64,000 bases of DNA from CAMLFJ01 sp035524955. Its GTDB lineage: Bacteria > Methylomirabilota > Methylomirabilia > Rokubacteriales > CSP1-6. The position numbers and the translations under genes are program-made. Location of the stretch: positions 1-64,000 of the forward strand of contig DATLFG010000061.1 of assembly GCA_035524955.1 (NCBI GenBank), written 5' to 3'. Shown in pieces: positions 51,134 to 59,439 of this stretch (within the stretch, counting starts at the first letter, position 1; each line of letters starts with the position of its first letter). The notes beneath the pieces were generated by a model. It was not told where the DNA came from. It was given only the letters and a program-made list of their open reading frames with translations, and searched no databases.

Positions 51134-52566
51134 GGCTCGCGCGGCGCGAGCACCCAGGTGTCCTTGCTGCCTCCGCCCTGGGAGGAGTTCACGACGTAGG
51201 AGCCGGCGCGGAGGGCCACCCGGGTGAGGCCGCCAGGCAGGACCCGGATGCGGTCGCCGTAGAGGATGAACGGCCGCAGGTCGACCCGGCGCGGCTCGAA
51301 CCGGCCCTCGATGTGGGTGGGATGCGTGGAGAGCTGGACGAGCGGCTGCGCGATGTAGTTTCCGGGATTCTTCTTCATCGCGGCCAGGTACGCCTCGCGC
51401 TCCCTGGCCGACGCGAACGGCCCCATGAGCATGCCGTAGCCGCCCGCGTCCCCGGTGGTCTTCACCACGAGCTCGTCGAGGTGTTCGCTGATGTACCGGA
51501 AGTCGTCCTTCCGGAACCCGAGGTAGGTCGGCACCTGGGGCAGGAGCGCGTCCTCGCCCAGGTAGTACTTGATGAGGTTGGGCATGAACGCGTAGACTGA
51601 CTTGTCGTCGGCCACTCCCGCGCCGGGTGCGTTGGCGAGCGCCACGTTGCCCTCGCGGTAGACGTTGAGCAGGCCGGGCACCCCCAGCATGCTGTCGCGC
51701 CGGAAGGAGAGAGGATCGAGAAAGTCGTCGTCGATCCTCCGGTAGATCACGTCCACCTGGCGCTTGCCGTGGGTGCGCCGCATGAAGAGGTGGTTGCCCT
51801 CCACGAGCAGGTCCCGACCCTCCACCAGCGGCACCCCCATCTCGCGGGCCAGGAACGAGTGCTCGAAGTAGGCGGCGTTGTGGATGCCCGGGCTCAGGAC
51901 GACCACCACCGGGCTCTGCCCACGCCGCGGCGCCACGAAGCGCAGCGTCTCGAGCAGCAAGGTCGGATAGTCCTTGATCGGGCGCACCGGGTAGGAGCCG
52001 AGGAACTCGGGGAAGACGCGGCTCAGGAGGTTACGGTTCTCCAGCACGTAGGAGACGCCGCTCGGCACGCGGCAGTTGTCCTCGAGGACGAGGTACTCGC
52101 CCGTGTCGTTGCGGATGATGTCGGTGCCGACCACGTGGGTGAAGATCTTCCGGGCCGGGATCACGCCGAGGAGCTGCCGCTTGTACTCCTTGCGCGACAG
52201 GATCAGCTCCGCGGGCACGATGCCGTCCTTGATGCACTTCTGCTCCTGGTAGATGTCGGCGAGGAACAGGTTCAGCGTGGTGATGCGCTGGACCAGGCCG
52301 TCCTGGAGGCCCTTCCACTCCGCGGCGGGGATGATGCGCGGGACGAAGTCGAACGGGAAGATGCGCTCGAGCCCGTCCTTCTCGCCGTAGACCGTGAAGG
52401 TGATGCCCTGGCTGCGCAGGGTGAGCTGCTGCAGCCGCTCCCGGCGCTCCACGTCCTCCTTGGTGAAGGACTCGAGGATCGAGATGAGGGCCTCGTAGTG
52501 CGCGCGGGCGTGGCCGCGCTGGTCGAAGACCTCGTCGAAGCCGGTCTTGGGCGCGACCCACTTCAT
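51130..52566 (-). CDS. Circularly permuted ATP-grasp protein
   Basis: A 478-residue circularly permuted ATP-grasp enzyme (DUF404/DUF407 type). Motifs include FPFDFVPRIIPAAEWKGLQD, GTDIIRNDTGEYLVLEDNCR with NCRVPSGVSYVLENR, and DELVVKTTGDAGGYGMLMGP followed by IAQPLVQLSTHPT. It is predicted to form amide bonds. With alpha-E and transglutaminase genes, this is the classic three-gene cassette. GAGGAGGCGACGCGTCC precedes the ATG at 52566. Confidence 0.88.
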   Translation of the reverse strand: MKWVAPKTGFDEVFDQRGHARAHYEALISILESFTKEDVERRERLQQLTLRSQGITFTVYGEKDGLERIFPFDFVPRIIPAAEWKGLQDGLVQRITTLNLFLADIYQEQKCIKDGIVPAELILSRKEYKRQLLGVIPARKIFTHVVGTDIIRNDTGEYLVLEDNCRVPSGVSYVLENRNLLSRVFPEFLGSYPVRPIKDYPTLLLETLRFVAPRRGQSPVVVVLSPGIHNAAYFEHSFLAREMGVPLVEGRDLLVEGNHLFMRRTHGKRQVDVIYRRIDDDFLDPLSFRRDSMLGVPGLLNVYREGNVALANAPGAGVADDKSVYAFMPNLIKYYLGEDALLPQVPTYLGFRKDDFRYISEHLDELVVKTTGDAGGYGMLMGPFASAREREAYLAAMKKNPGNYIAQPLVQLSTHPTHIEGRFEPRRVDLRPFILYGDRIRVLPGGLTRVALRAGSYVVNSSQGGGSKDTWVLAPREP

Positions 52567-52642
52567 GGACGCGTCGCCTCCTCTGGTGCTAGAGCCTCTC
52601 CCGCGGCGCCGCCGGGTGTCAAGGCGCCGCGGGCCTGCGTGA

Positions 52643-52648
52643 TAGACT
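52643..52648 (+). promoter_or_regulatory. -10 element TAGACT for the Nudix gene
   Basis: TAGACT ends 10 bases before the ATG at 52659. The context GATAGACT is identical to that before 2084. Confidence 0.5.
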
Positions 52649-52658
52649 GGTCCGCGTC

Positions 52659-53210
52659 ATGTCGGCCGACGCGGCCCATCCGCCCCACCGCCACCTCACA
52701 CCGGATACGATCCGCTTCTGTCCCCTCTGCGGGGCCGGCGTCGCCCGGCAGCCGGTCGGGCCCGAGAAGCACCCGGAGATGGTGTGCGCCGGGTGCGGGT
52801 TCATCTACTATATGAACCAGAAGGTGGTCGCCGGCACCATCCCGTGGCAGGACGGCCGCCTCCTGCTCACCCGCCGGGCGATCCATCCCGCCCACGGCAA
52901 GTGGACGTTCCCGGGCGGCTACGTGGACTGGGGTGAGACGGTGGACGCGGGCGCGCTCCGCGAGACCTGGGAGGAGACCGGGCTCACCGTCGAGCTGGGC
53001 GGCCTGGTCGGCGTATACTCCTACGCCTCCGCGCCGGTGGTCATCGTTGTCTACGAGGCGATGGTGACGGGCGGCAGCCTGACCGTCTGCCACGAGAACG
53101 ACCGCCTCGAGTGGGTGACGCCCGCGGAGATCCCGTGGGACGAGCTGGCCTTTCCGTCCACGGTGGCGGCGGTGCGCGACTTCCTGGCGCGCCGGCCCGC
53201 CCGTGACTGA
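52659..53210 (+). CDS. Nudix hydrolase with N-terminal zinc ribbon
   Basis: A 183-residue protein. A zinc ribbon (FCPLCGAG...MVCAGCGF) is followed by the Nudix domain with a perfect box from GGYVDWGETVDAGALRETWE to EETGL (G-x5-E-x7-R-E-x2-E-E-x-G). This architecture resembles NudC/NADH pyrophosphatase relatives, although the SQPWPFPxS motif of true NADH pyrophosphatase is absent. It hydrolyses a nucleoside diphosphate linked to another group; substrate unknown. Confidence 0.88.
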   Translation: MSADAAHPPHRHLTPDTIRFCPLCGAGVARQPVGPEKHPEMVCAGCGFIYYMNQKVVAGTIPWQDGRLLLTRRAIHPAHGKWTFPGGYVDWGETVDAGALRETWEETGLTVELGGLVGVYSYASAPVVIVVYEAMVTGGSLTVCHENDRLEWVTPAEIPWDELAFPSTVAAVRDFLARRPARD

Positions 53211-53234
53211 CCGGAGCCGGCTCAAAGCAACGCG

Positions 53235-53411
53235 CTACCCACGTGGCGGCAGTGTCACGGTCGCACGTCCGGTGACCATCTTCTCGCTCGTCTGATTCTC
53301 GGCCCACCGCTCGAGCTCCAATGGGGTCGCGAGCACGGTGACGCCCGGATTGCCTCAGCTCGTGCGTGACGACGCGCTCCGCGGTGGCGGCCGGCCGAGC
53401 TTCGAGCGACA
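53235..53411 (-). pseudogene. Probable decayed thioesterase/MaoC-like gene remnant
   Basis: On the minus strand an ATG at 53411 encodes MSLEARPAATAERVVTHEL, which resembles the N-terminus of fluoroacetyl-CoA-type thioesterases. After about 20 codons homology-like sequence resumes in another frame as GVTVLATPLELERWAENQTS and then MVTGRATVTLPPRG before a stop at 53235. The second part looks like the end of a hot-dog-fold hydratase. Together they suggest an internal deletion plus frameshift. It rests on pattern memory only. Confidence 0.3.
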
Positions 53412-53466
53412 TGGGGTATCTTCTTCTACCCCGATTGGCACGCCAGGTCAACGCCCCCGCGCCACG

Positions 53467-53472
53467 TATACT
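53467..53472 (+). promoter_or_regulatory. -10 element TATACT, leaderless spacing
   Basis: TATACT ends 6 bases before GTG at 53479, which fits an mRNA beginning at the start codon. No ribosome site precedes the GTG. Confidence 0.45.
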
Positions 53473-53478
53473 TGCCGG

Positions 53479-54663
53479 GTGCCCGTCCTCCTGGCCGCCC
53501 TCGGCGCGCTGCTCGTCTCGCTCGACTCCGCGATCAACATCGCGCTCCCCGCGATGGCGTCCGCCTTCGGCGTCGGGCCGGCGGAGATCCGCTGGGTCAT
53601 CATCTGCTACGTCCTCACCTACGCGTTCACCGCGTTCGCGGCGGGCCTGATCGCGGATCGGCTCGGGCCCGGGCCGGTCTTCACGGCCGGGCTCTGGCTC
53701 TGCGCGGCCAGCTTCGTGGGCTACGCGCTCGCCTCGTCCTACGGGGCCGTGTTGCTGCTGCGCGTGGCGCAGGGCGTCGGCAGCGGCATGGTCTACGGCA
53801 CCGCGCCCGCCCTGGTGACGCTGTCGCTGCCCCCGGCGCGGCATGGCCGTGGGCTCGGGGCCATGAGCCTGGGCATCGGGGTCGGCCTGGGGGTCGGCCC
53901 GGTGCTGGGCGGCCTGCTCGTGGAGGGCTTCGGCTGGCCCGCGGCCTTCGTGTTCCGGGCACCGCTGTTCCTCGCGCTGGCGCTGCCCGCGCTGACGGAG
54001 TTCGGCCGCGTCGCGGGCGCCGCGCCCACGCTCCGCCGGCTCGCGGTCGCCGACGTACTACGCCCGCCCGTGCTCCACCCGGCCGCGCTCGCGTTCCTGT
54101 CGCAGTACGCGCAGTTCGCGGTCTGGCTGCTCATGCCGTTCTTCCTGGTGACCGTGCGCGGCCTCTCGCCCAGCGTGGGCGGCGCGGTCTTCGTGCTCAC
54201 CCCGCTCGCGACCGCGCTCGCGGCCCCGCTGGGCGGAGCCCTCACCGACCGCATCGGCCCGCGGTGGCCGCTGCGCGTCGGGCTCGCGCTCGAGGCGGCC
54301 GGGCTGCTCGCGATCGGCGGTGTCAACGGGGCGACGTCGATCGTTCTCGTCGGGGCCGCCCTGGCCCTCGTGGGCTTCGGGGCCGGCCTCTTCCAGGTTC
54401 CGAACCTGGCCCTGATGATGGCGGCGTTTCCCCCCGCGCAGCAGGGCGCGGCGGGCGGCCTCGCGTTCCTCGGGCGGACCCTCGGGAGCGCGGTGGGCGT
54501 GCAGGTGACCGCGCTGCTCTTCGACGCGCGGCTTCCGCGCGACGGCTTCCTCGCCGCCTTCCACGGCGCCTTCCTCGCGGCCGGCCTCGTGTGCGCGCTC
54601 GCGGCGGGCCTGGCGCTGCTCCCGGGCCGGCCCTCGGTGCCCCGCGGTGCCGTACCGCGGTGA
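53479..54663 (+). CDS. MFS transporter (drug:H+ antiporter-like)
   Basis: A 394-residue permease with about 12 hydrophobic helices. It begins VPVLLAALGALLVSLDSAIN with the D/N-rich first helix of DHA-type multidrug exporters, then IADRLGPGPVFTAGLWL (motif A) and RVAQGVGSGMVYGTAPALV (motif B), ending in a short basic tail. Substrate unknown. The gene runs 43 bases before a UGSC selenoprotein fusion, and may be co-transcribed with it or end before that gene's own promoter. Confidence 0.83.
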   Translation: MPVLLAALGALLVSLDSAINIALPAMASAFGVGPAEIRWVIICYVLTYAFTAFAAGLIADRLGPGPVFTAGLWLCAASFVGYALASSYGAVLLLRVAQGVGSGMVYGTAPALVTLSLPPARHGRGLGAMSLGIGVGLGVGPVLGGLLVEGFGWPAAFVFRAPLFLALALPALTEFGRVAGAAPTLRRLAVADVLRPPVLHPAALAFLSQYAQFAVWLLMPFFLVTVRGLSPSVGGAVFVLTPLATALAAPLGGALTDRIGPRWPLRVGLALEAAGLLAIGGVNGATSIVLVGAALALVGFGAGLFQVPNLALMMAAFPPAQQGAAGGLAFLGRTLGSAVGVQVTALLFDARLPRDGFLAAFHGAFLAAGLVCALAAGLALLPGRPSVPRGAVPR

Positions 54664-54693
54664 GCGGGCAGGAAATCCGGCGCCGCGCCGCGG

Positions 54694-54699
54694 TATGAT
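54694..54699 (+). promoter_or_regulatory. -10 element TATGAT before the UGSC fusion gene
   Basis: TATGAT ends 7 bases before the ATG at 54707, the same spacing as TATGCT at 42461. This competes with ATGs at 54695 and 54698, which overlap the box. If the box is used, translation must begin at 54707. Confidence 0.4.
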
Positions 54700-54706
54700 G
54701 TCCGGC

Positions 54707-56299
54707 ATGGAGATCCTCGACCCGGTCGGCTCGACGTCCGCGGCGTCCCGGACGCTCGCCCCGCGGCCCGCTTCGCTCGCGGGCGCGGTCATCGGCGTGC
54801 TCGACAACTCGAAGCCCAATGCCCGTGTCCTGCTGGAAGGCGTCGCCCGCGCGCTCGCGCAGAAGGTCGGCGCCCGGGACGTGAGGATGTGGCGCAAGCC
54901 CGGGGCCTCGATCGGCGCCACCACCGCGGTTCTCGACGAGATCGCCGCGCAGTGCGGCGCCGTCCTCACCGCCTCCGCCGACTGAGGGTCGTGCACGTCG
55001 TGGAGTATCCACGACGCCACGCAGCTCGAAGGGCGGGGGATCGCCTCGGTCGTCCTGGGCACGCATGAATTCCGCCCGCTCGCGCTCGCCGAGGCGAAGG
55101 CCAAGGGGCTTCCCGACCTCGGCATCGTCACCGTGCCGCATCCCATCGGCGGCGTCGCCGAGGAGATCGTGGCGGGCAAGGCGCTGAACGCGGTGGACGG
55201 GGTCCTGGCCGCGCTCACGCGCGGCGCGGCCGCGGGCGGCGGCGCGTCGGCCGAGGAGGGCCCGGTGGCCCGGCATCGCGCGCCCGACGACCTGCTCGCC
55301 TTCCAGGGCTTCATGATAGACCGCGGCTGGGGCGACGGGCTACCGATGATTCCGGCCACCCCCGAGCGCGTCGCGGCCATGCTGGCGGGCGCCAGCCGGC
55401 CCGCGGGCGATCCGGTGGCGATCCTGCCGCCGCGGCTCGGCCGCGCGACGGTGGAGCGCGTGGCGGTCAACGCGGTGCTGGCCGGCGCGCTGCCCGAGCA
55501 CTTCCCGGTCATCCTGGCCGCGGTGGAGGCGGTGGCGCGGCCCGCGTTCAACCTGCAGGCGATCCAGACCACCACGCACCCGTGCTCGCCGCTGGTCATC
55601 GTCAACGGCCCCATCGCCGCGCGGCTCGGGATCAACGGCGCCGGCAACGCGCTCGGGCAGGGCTCCCGCGCCAACGCGGTGATCGGGCGCGCCCTGCGCC
55701 TGGTGCTGCAGAACACGGGCGGGGCGCGGCCGGGGAGCGAGGACCGCGCGACGCAGGGGCATCCCGGCAAGTACAGCTACTGCGTGGCCGAGAACGAGGC
55801 CGCCTCGCCGTGGGAGTCGCTGTCGGTGGAGCGCGGATTTTCGGCCGGGGTCAGCACGGTGACGGTGTGCGCCTCCGAGAGCCCGCACAACATCAACGAC
55901 CACGGCTCGTCCACCCCCGAGGGCGTTCTCACCACGGTGGCGGGCACCGCCGCGACCGTCGGCTCCAACAACATCTACCTGGGCGGCGAGCCGCTGGTCG
56001 TGCTGGGGCCGGAGCACGCGGCCACCGTGGCGGGCGGAGGCTGGAGCAAGGCCGATTTCAAGCGTGCGCTCTGGGAGCGGGCGCAGGTGCCGCTGTCGCG
56101 CTTCGACCCCTCGAACCTGGAGCGCTTCGCGGTGATCCACCCGGCCGGGTTCAAGGACCGGCCGCCCGAGACGCTCGCTCCGCTCGCGCGGGCGTGGACC
56201 GACATCATGATCGTGGTGGCGGGCGGCGCGGGCAAGCACTCCGTGCTGATCCCCACCTTCGGGGCCACGCGCTCGGTCACGCTCCGGATCGAGGCCTGA
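54707..56299 (+). CDS. UGSC-motif selenoprotein fused to its partner domain, TGA read as Sec
   Basis: Reading TGA at 54983-54985 as selenocysteine joins two ORFs in the same frame into a 530-residue protein. Residues 1-180 are a UGSC domain: MEILDPVGSTS, GAVIGVLDNSKPNA, VRMWRKPGASIG and then AD-Sec93-GSC96-TSWSIHDA. A linker rich in Gly/Ala (about residues 181-200) follows. Residues 200-530 are a second domain containing DRGWGDGLPMIPATPERV, IVNGPIAARLGINGAGNALG, HPGKYSYCVAENEAASPWES and WTDIMIVVAGGAGKHS. That second domain is homologous to the separate gene at 59440. A SECIS-like hairpin sits at 54996-55016. Alternative starts at 54695/54698 align with the MMASFEILDP start of the other copy. 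The enzyme activity is unknown. Confidence 0.85.
54996..55016 (+). promoter_or_regulatory. Putative bacterial SECIS hairpin, UGSC fusion
   Basis: CGTCGTGG (54996-55003) pairs perfectly with CCACGACG (55009-55016), with loop AGTAT. The loop begins 21 bases after the U of UGA (54983) and has G in position two. The hairpin at 60780-60802 in the other UGSC gene has the same distance and loop AGTGT. Confidence 0.75.
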
Positions 56300-56321
56300 G
56301 CGCGCGCGGAGATCGCCGAGG

Positions 56322-57935
56322 CTATCGCGAGCGGGCGCCGGGCGCGTAGAGGCGGGCGAAGTACTCGCGCACCATGCGGTCCGAGCTGAAGCGCTCCACC
56401 CCCATCCTGATCGAGGCCCGCATCATGGAGGTCCAGCGCGCCGAATCGGCGAAGGCGGGCAGGACCTCCCGCTCGAGCGTCTCGTAGAGCGAGCTCAGGT
56501 CGCGCGCGTCCGGATCCGCGGGGGTGGTCGCGTCGCCGATGGCCCAGCCGGTGACGCCGTCCTCGCAGCCCTCGGGCCACCAACCGTCCAGCACCGAGAG
56601 GTTCAGCGCGCCGTTCATCGCCGCCTTCATCCCGGAGGTGCCGCTCGCTTCCATCGGGCGGCGCGGGTTGTTCAGCCACACGTCGGCGCCGCGGGTGAGC
56701 AGGCGGCCCAGGGCCATGTCGTAGTCCTCGAGGAACGCCACGCTCTTCGGCCACTGCCGCAGCTCGGCCACCAGCCGGGCGATCACCGCCTTGCCCTCGT
56801 GGTCCGCCGGATGCGCCTTGCCCGCGAAGAGGACCTGGACCCGGTGGCGCTTGACCAGGGCCGCGAAGCGCTCCGGATCGCGCAGCAGCAGGTCCGGCCG
56901 CTTGTAGGTGGCGGCGCGCCGCGCGAAGCCGATGGTCGGCGCGGTCGGATCGAGCCGCGCCCCGGTGCGCGTCCGCACCTCCACGAGCAGCTCGGCCTTG
57001 AGCGCGCGCTTGGCCGCCAGCAGGCGCTCGTCGCTCGCCAGCGCGGCGGGGATCCGCGGGTCCTGCCACGTGCCGGCGTGCACCCCGTTGGTGATGGCGA
57101 TGATGGGCGCCGCGCCCTTCACGTGCGCCCACATGGCGCGGGCGGTCTCGCCGTGGAGCTGGGCCACCGCGTTGGCCAGGTGGGCCAGGCGCAGGCCGGC
57201 GACGGTCATGTTGAACGGGTCACCGCCCAGCTCGGTCAGCTCGCTCGGCACCAGCTCGCAACCGGCGCCGAGGCGGCGCAGGTCCGCGAGCGGGTGCACC
57301 TCGTTGCCCGCCGGGACAGGGGTGTGGGTGGTGAAGACGATGCGCTTGCGCGCGGCCAGCCACGCCTCCCGGAAGGTCTGTCCCGCCTCCATGCGGTCGG
57401 CGATCATCTCGATGCCCGCGAAGACGGCGTGCCCCTCGTTGAAGTGGTAGCGCTCGACCGGCAGGTGGAGCGCCCGCAGCGCCCGCACCCCGCCGATGCC
57501 GAGCAGCATCTCCTGGGCGATGCGGCAGTCCGGCTGGGGGTCGTAGAGGCGCCGGGTGATCCACAGGTCGCGCGGATCGGTGGGCTCGAGCAGGTAGAGC
57601 GGGGCGATCGCGTAGCGATCCACGCGCCAGACGCGGCACTCGACCTCGCGCGCCGCAACCCGCACACGCACGCGCGCGCCGGTATCGATGAGCCCGTCGG
57701 GCTTCTGCTCCGTCCACTCGTCGTAGGGATAGCCGTCGGCGCCGATGTGCTGGGAGGTATAGCCCTGACCCCAGCGGAGTCCGATGCCGACGACGGGCAG
57801 GCCGAGATCGCCCGCGGACTTCATGAAGTCGCCCGCGAGCACGCCGAGGCCTCCCGCGTAGGAGTGGAACTCCTCGTGCAGGCCGTACTCCATCGAGAAG
57901 TAGGCGACCAGGGGAGGGCGGGCCGGGGCGGTCAA
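56322..57935 (-). CDS. glgP: Alpha-glucan phosphorylase (short GT35 form)
   Basis: A 537-residue phosphorylase. VAYFSMEYGLHEEFHSYAGG and GLGVLAGDFMKSAGDLGLPV open it, GIGLRWGQGYTSQ follows, and VFTTHTPVPAGNEVHPL, NMTVAGLRLAHLANAVAQLH and ASGTSGMKAAMNGALNLSVL contain active-site and PLP-lysine residues. It releases glucose-1-phosphate from glycogen or maltodextrin. It is much shorter than E. coli GlgP (about 800) but matches compact forms found in several phyla. TTG at 57935 is the only start that retains VAYFSMEYG; a weak TATGCT lies 21 bases upstream on the minus strand. It faces the UGSC fusion gene tail to tail. Confidence 0.85.
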   Translation of the reverse strand: MTAPARPPLVAYFSMEYGLHEEFHSYAGGLGVLAGDFMKSAGDLGLPVVGIGLRWGQGYTSQHIGADGYPYDEWTEQKPDGLIDTGARVRVRVAAREVECRVWRVDRYAIAPLYLLEPTDPRDLWITRRLYDPQPDCRIAQEMLLGIGGVRALRALHLPVERYHFNEGHAVFAGIEMIADRMEAGQTFREAWLAARKRIVFTTHTPVPAGNEVHPLADLRRLGAGCELVPSELTELGGDPFNMTVAGLRLAHLANAVAQLHGETARAMWAHVKGAAPIIAITNGVHAGTWQDPRIPAALASDERLLAAKRALKAELLVEVRTRTGARLDPTAPTIGFARRAATYKRPDLLLRDPERFAALVKRHRVQVLFAGKAHPADHEGKAVIARLVAELRQWPKSVAFLEDYDMALGRLLTRGADVWLNNPRRPMEASGTSGMKAAMNGALNLSVLDGWWPEGCEDGVTGWAIGDATTPADPDARDLSSLYETLEREVLPAFADSARWTSMMRASIRMGVERFSSDRMVREYFARLYAPGARSR

Positions 57936-58051
57936 CGGAGCGGTCTCACATCTTCGAGCATACAACGGGGCGGGCCGAGGGGGTCTCCGCGAAACCGTGT
58001 CTTCTGCGCGCCGCCGAAGCGGCCCGCCCCACCCCCTCGCGAGGAGGCGAG

Positions 58052-59317
58052 TCATCTCCGGGGTCGCCACTGCCCGGTGATGAGCCTCGCGCCGCGCTGG
58101 AAGCTGAGATAGGCCCAGGCCCACTCGAAGAGGACGAGAAAGCGGTTGCGGAAGCCGATCAGGAACATGATGTGCACGAAGAGCCACGCGAGCCACGCCG
58201 GGAGGCCGTGGAGCTGGAGGCGCCCGACCACCGCGACCGCGGCGGCGCGGCCGATGGTGGCCATGCTGCCCCGGTCGCGGTAGCGGAAGGGCCGGGTGGG
58301 CAGGCCGGCGAGGCGCCGCCGCACGTTCGCGGCGGCGGTCCGCCCCTGCTGGATGGCCACCGGGGCCAGACCCGGGAGCGGGTGCCCGTCGGGTCCGGGG
58401 AAGGCGGACATGTCGCCGATGGCGAAGACCATGCCGTGGCCGGGGACCGAGAGATCCGGCTCCACCAGGACCCGGCCCGCGCGATCGAGCGGGACCCCCA
58501 GCGAGCGCGTGAGAGGCGAGGCGGCCACGCCCGCCGCCCACAGCACCGTGCGCGTGCGGATCTGCTCGCCGCCGAGCCAGACCGCGTCGGGCGTCACCCG
58601 CGTGACCGGCGCGCCGGTGCGCACCTCCACGCCGATGCGGGCCAGGGCGGCACCCGCGCGGGCGGACAGCGGCGCGGGAAAGCCGGCGAGCAGCCGCGGC
58701 CCGGCTTCGACGAGGACGATGCGCGCCTTCGTCGGATCGATGAGCCGGAAGTCCCGCGCGATGGTCTCGCGCGAGATCTCCGCGAGCGCGCCCGCGAGCT
58801 CCACGCCGGTCGGCCCACCGCCGATGACGACGGAGGTCAGCAGCGCCCGCTGCTCGGCCCCGTCCCGCTCGCGCTCCGCGTCCTCGTAGGCGAGCAGCAC
58901 GCGGCGGCGGATCTCGAGCGCATCCTCCAGGCTCTTGAGGCTCGGGGCCAGCTCCTCCCAGTCGTCGTGGCCGAAGTAGGAGTTGCCCGCCCCCGCGGCC
59001 AGGACGAGCGCGTCGTAGATCAGCTCGCCTTCGTCCAGGATCACGCGCCGGCCGGCCAGGTCCACCGACCGGACCTCGGCGAGCAACACCGTGACGTTGG
59101 CCGCGGATCTCAGGATGGAGCGCAGCGGCGTCGCGATGTCGGAGGGGTTGAGCGCGGCGGTGGCGACCTGGTAGAGCAGAGGCTGGAAGAGGTGGTGGTT
59201 GCGCCGATCGAGGAGCGTGACCCGCGCCCAGCTCCGCGCGAGCGACCGCGCGGCGTAGAGCCCGCCGAATCCGCCGCCGACGATGACCACGTGCGGACGC
59301 CGCGCCGGGTCGCTCAC
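58052..59317 (-). CDS. ndh: Type II NADH dehydrogenase (NDH-2)
   Basis: A 421-residue FAD protein. FAD motif VVIVGGGFGGLYAARSLARS, FQPLLYQVATAALNPSDIA, NAD motif VVIGGGPTGVELAGALAEIS, GMVFAIGDMSAF and APVAIQQGRTAAANVRRRL are NDH-2 signatures. A C-terminal amphipathic region (LAWLFVHIMFLIGFRNRFLV) anchors it to the membrane face. It passes electrons from NADH to quinone without pumping protons. GTG at 59317 begins VSDPARRPH. It diverges from the UGSC partner gene, with a palindrome between. Confidence 0.87.
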   Translation of the reverse strand: MSDPARRPHVVIVGGGFGGLYAARSLARSWARVTLLDRRNHHLFQPLLYQVATAALNPSDIATPLRSILRSAANVTVLLAEVRSVDLAGRRVILDEGELIYDALVLAAGAGNSYFGHDDWEELAPSLKSLEDALEIRRRVLLAYEDAERERDGAEQRALLTSVVIGGGPTGVELAGALAEISRETIARDFRLIDPTKARIVLVEAGPRLLAGFPAPLSARAGAALARIGVEVRTGAPVTRVTPDAVWLGGEQIRTRTVLWAAGVAASPLTRSLGVPLDRAGRVLVEPDLSVPGHGMVFAIGDMSAFPGPDGHPLPGLAPVAIQQGRTAAANVRRRLAGLPTRPFRYRDRGSMATIGRAAAVAVVGRLQLHGLPAWLAWLFVHIMFLIGFRNRFLVLFEWAWAYLSFQRGARLITGQWRPRR

Positions 59318-59346
59318 GCGGCCATCTTCCGAGGGCGGGGGAGGGG

Positions 59347-59361
59347 TGTCAACCCTTGACA
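59347..59361. promoter_or_regulatory. Palindrome TGTCAA-CCC-TTGACA in a divergent intergenic region
   Basis: A perfect 6-bp inverted repeat with a CCC centre. The right arm is a consensus -35 (TTGACA) on the plus strand with TAGGGT 17 bases on at 59379-59384 as -10 for the UGSC partner gene. The left arm is TTGACA on the minus strand, with GAAGAT at the -10 position for the NDH-2 gene. It could be an operator shared by both, or two back-to-back promoters. Confidence 0.45.
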
Positions 59362-59439
59362 GGACGCGGGGTTGGCCATAGGGTGACTCGGACGGACCGG
59401 GCATCGCGCCGTGAACCGCAGCAACCGAGGACGAAGGGG

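Noticed and set aside
54983..54985. TGA as an ordinary stop giving two proteins from 54707 and 55133
   Set aside because: The frame stays open with family-like sequence on both sides, the GSC motif follows as in the paralogue, and a SECIS-type hairpin is in place.
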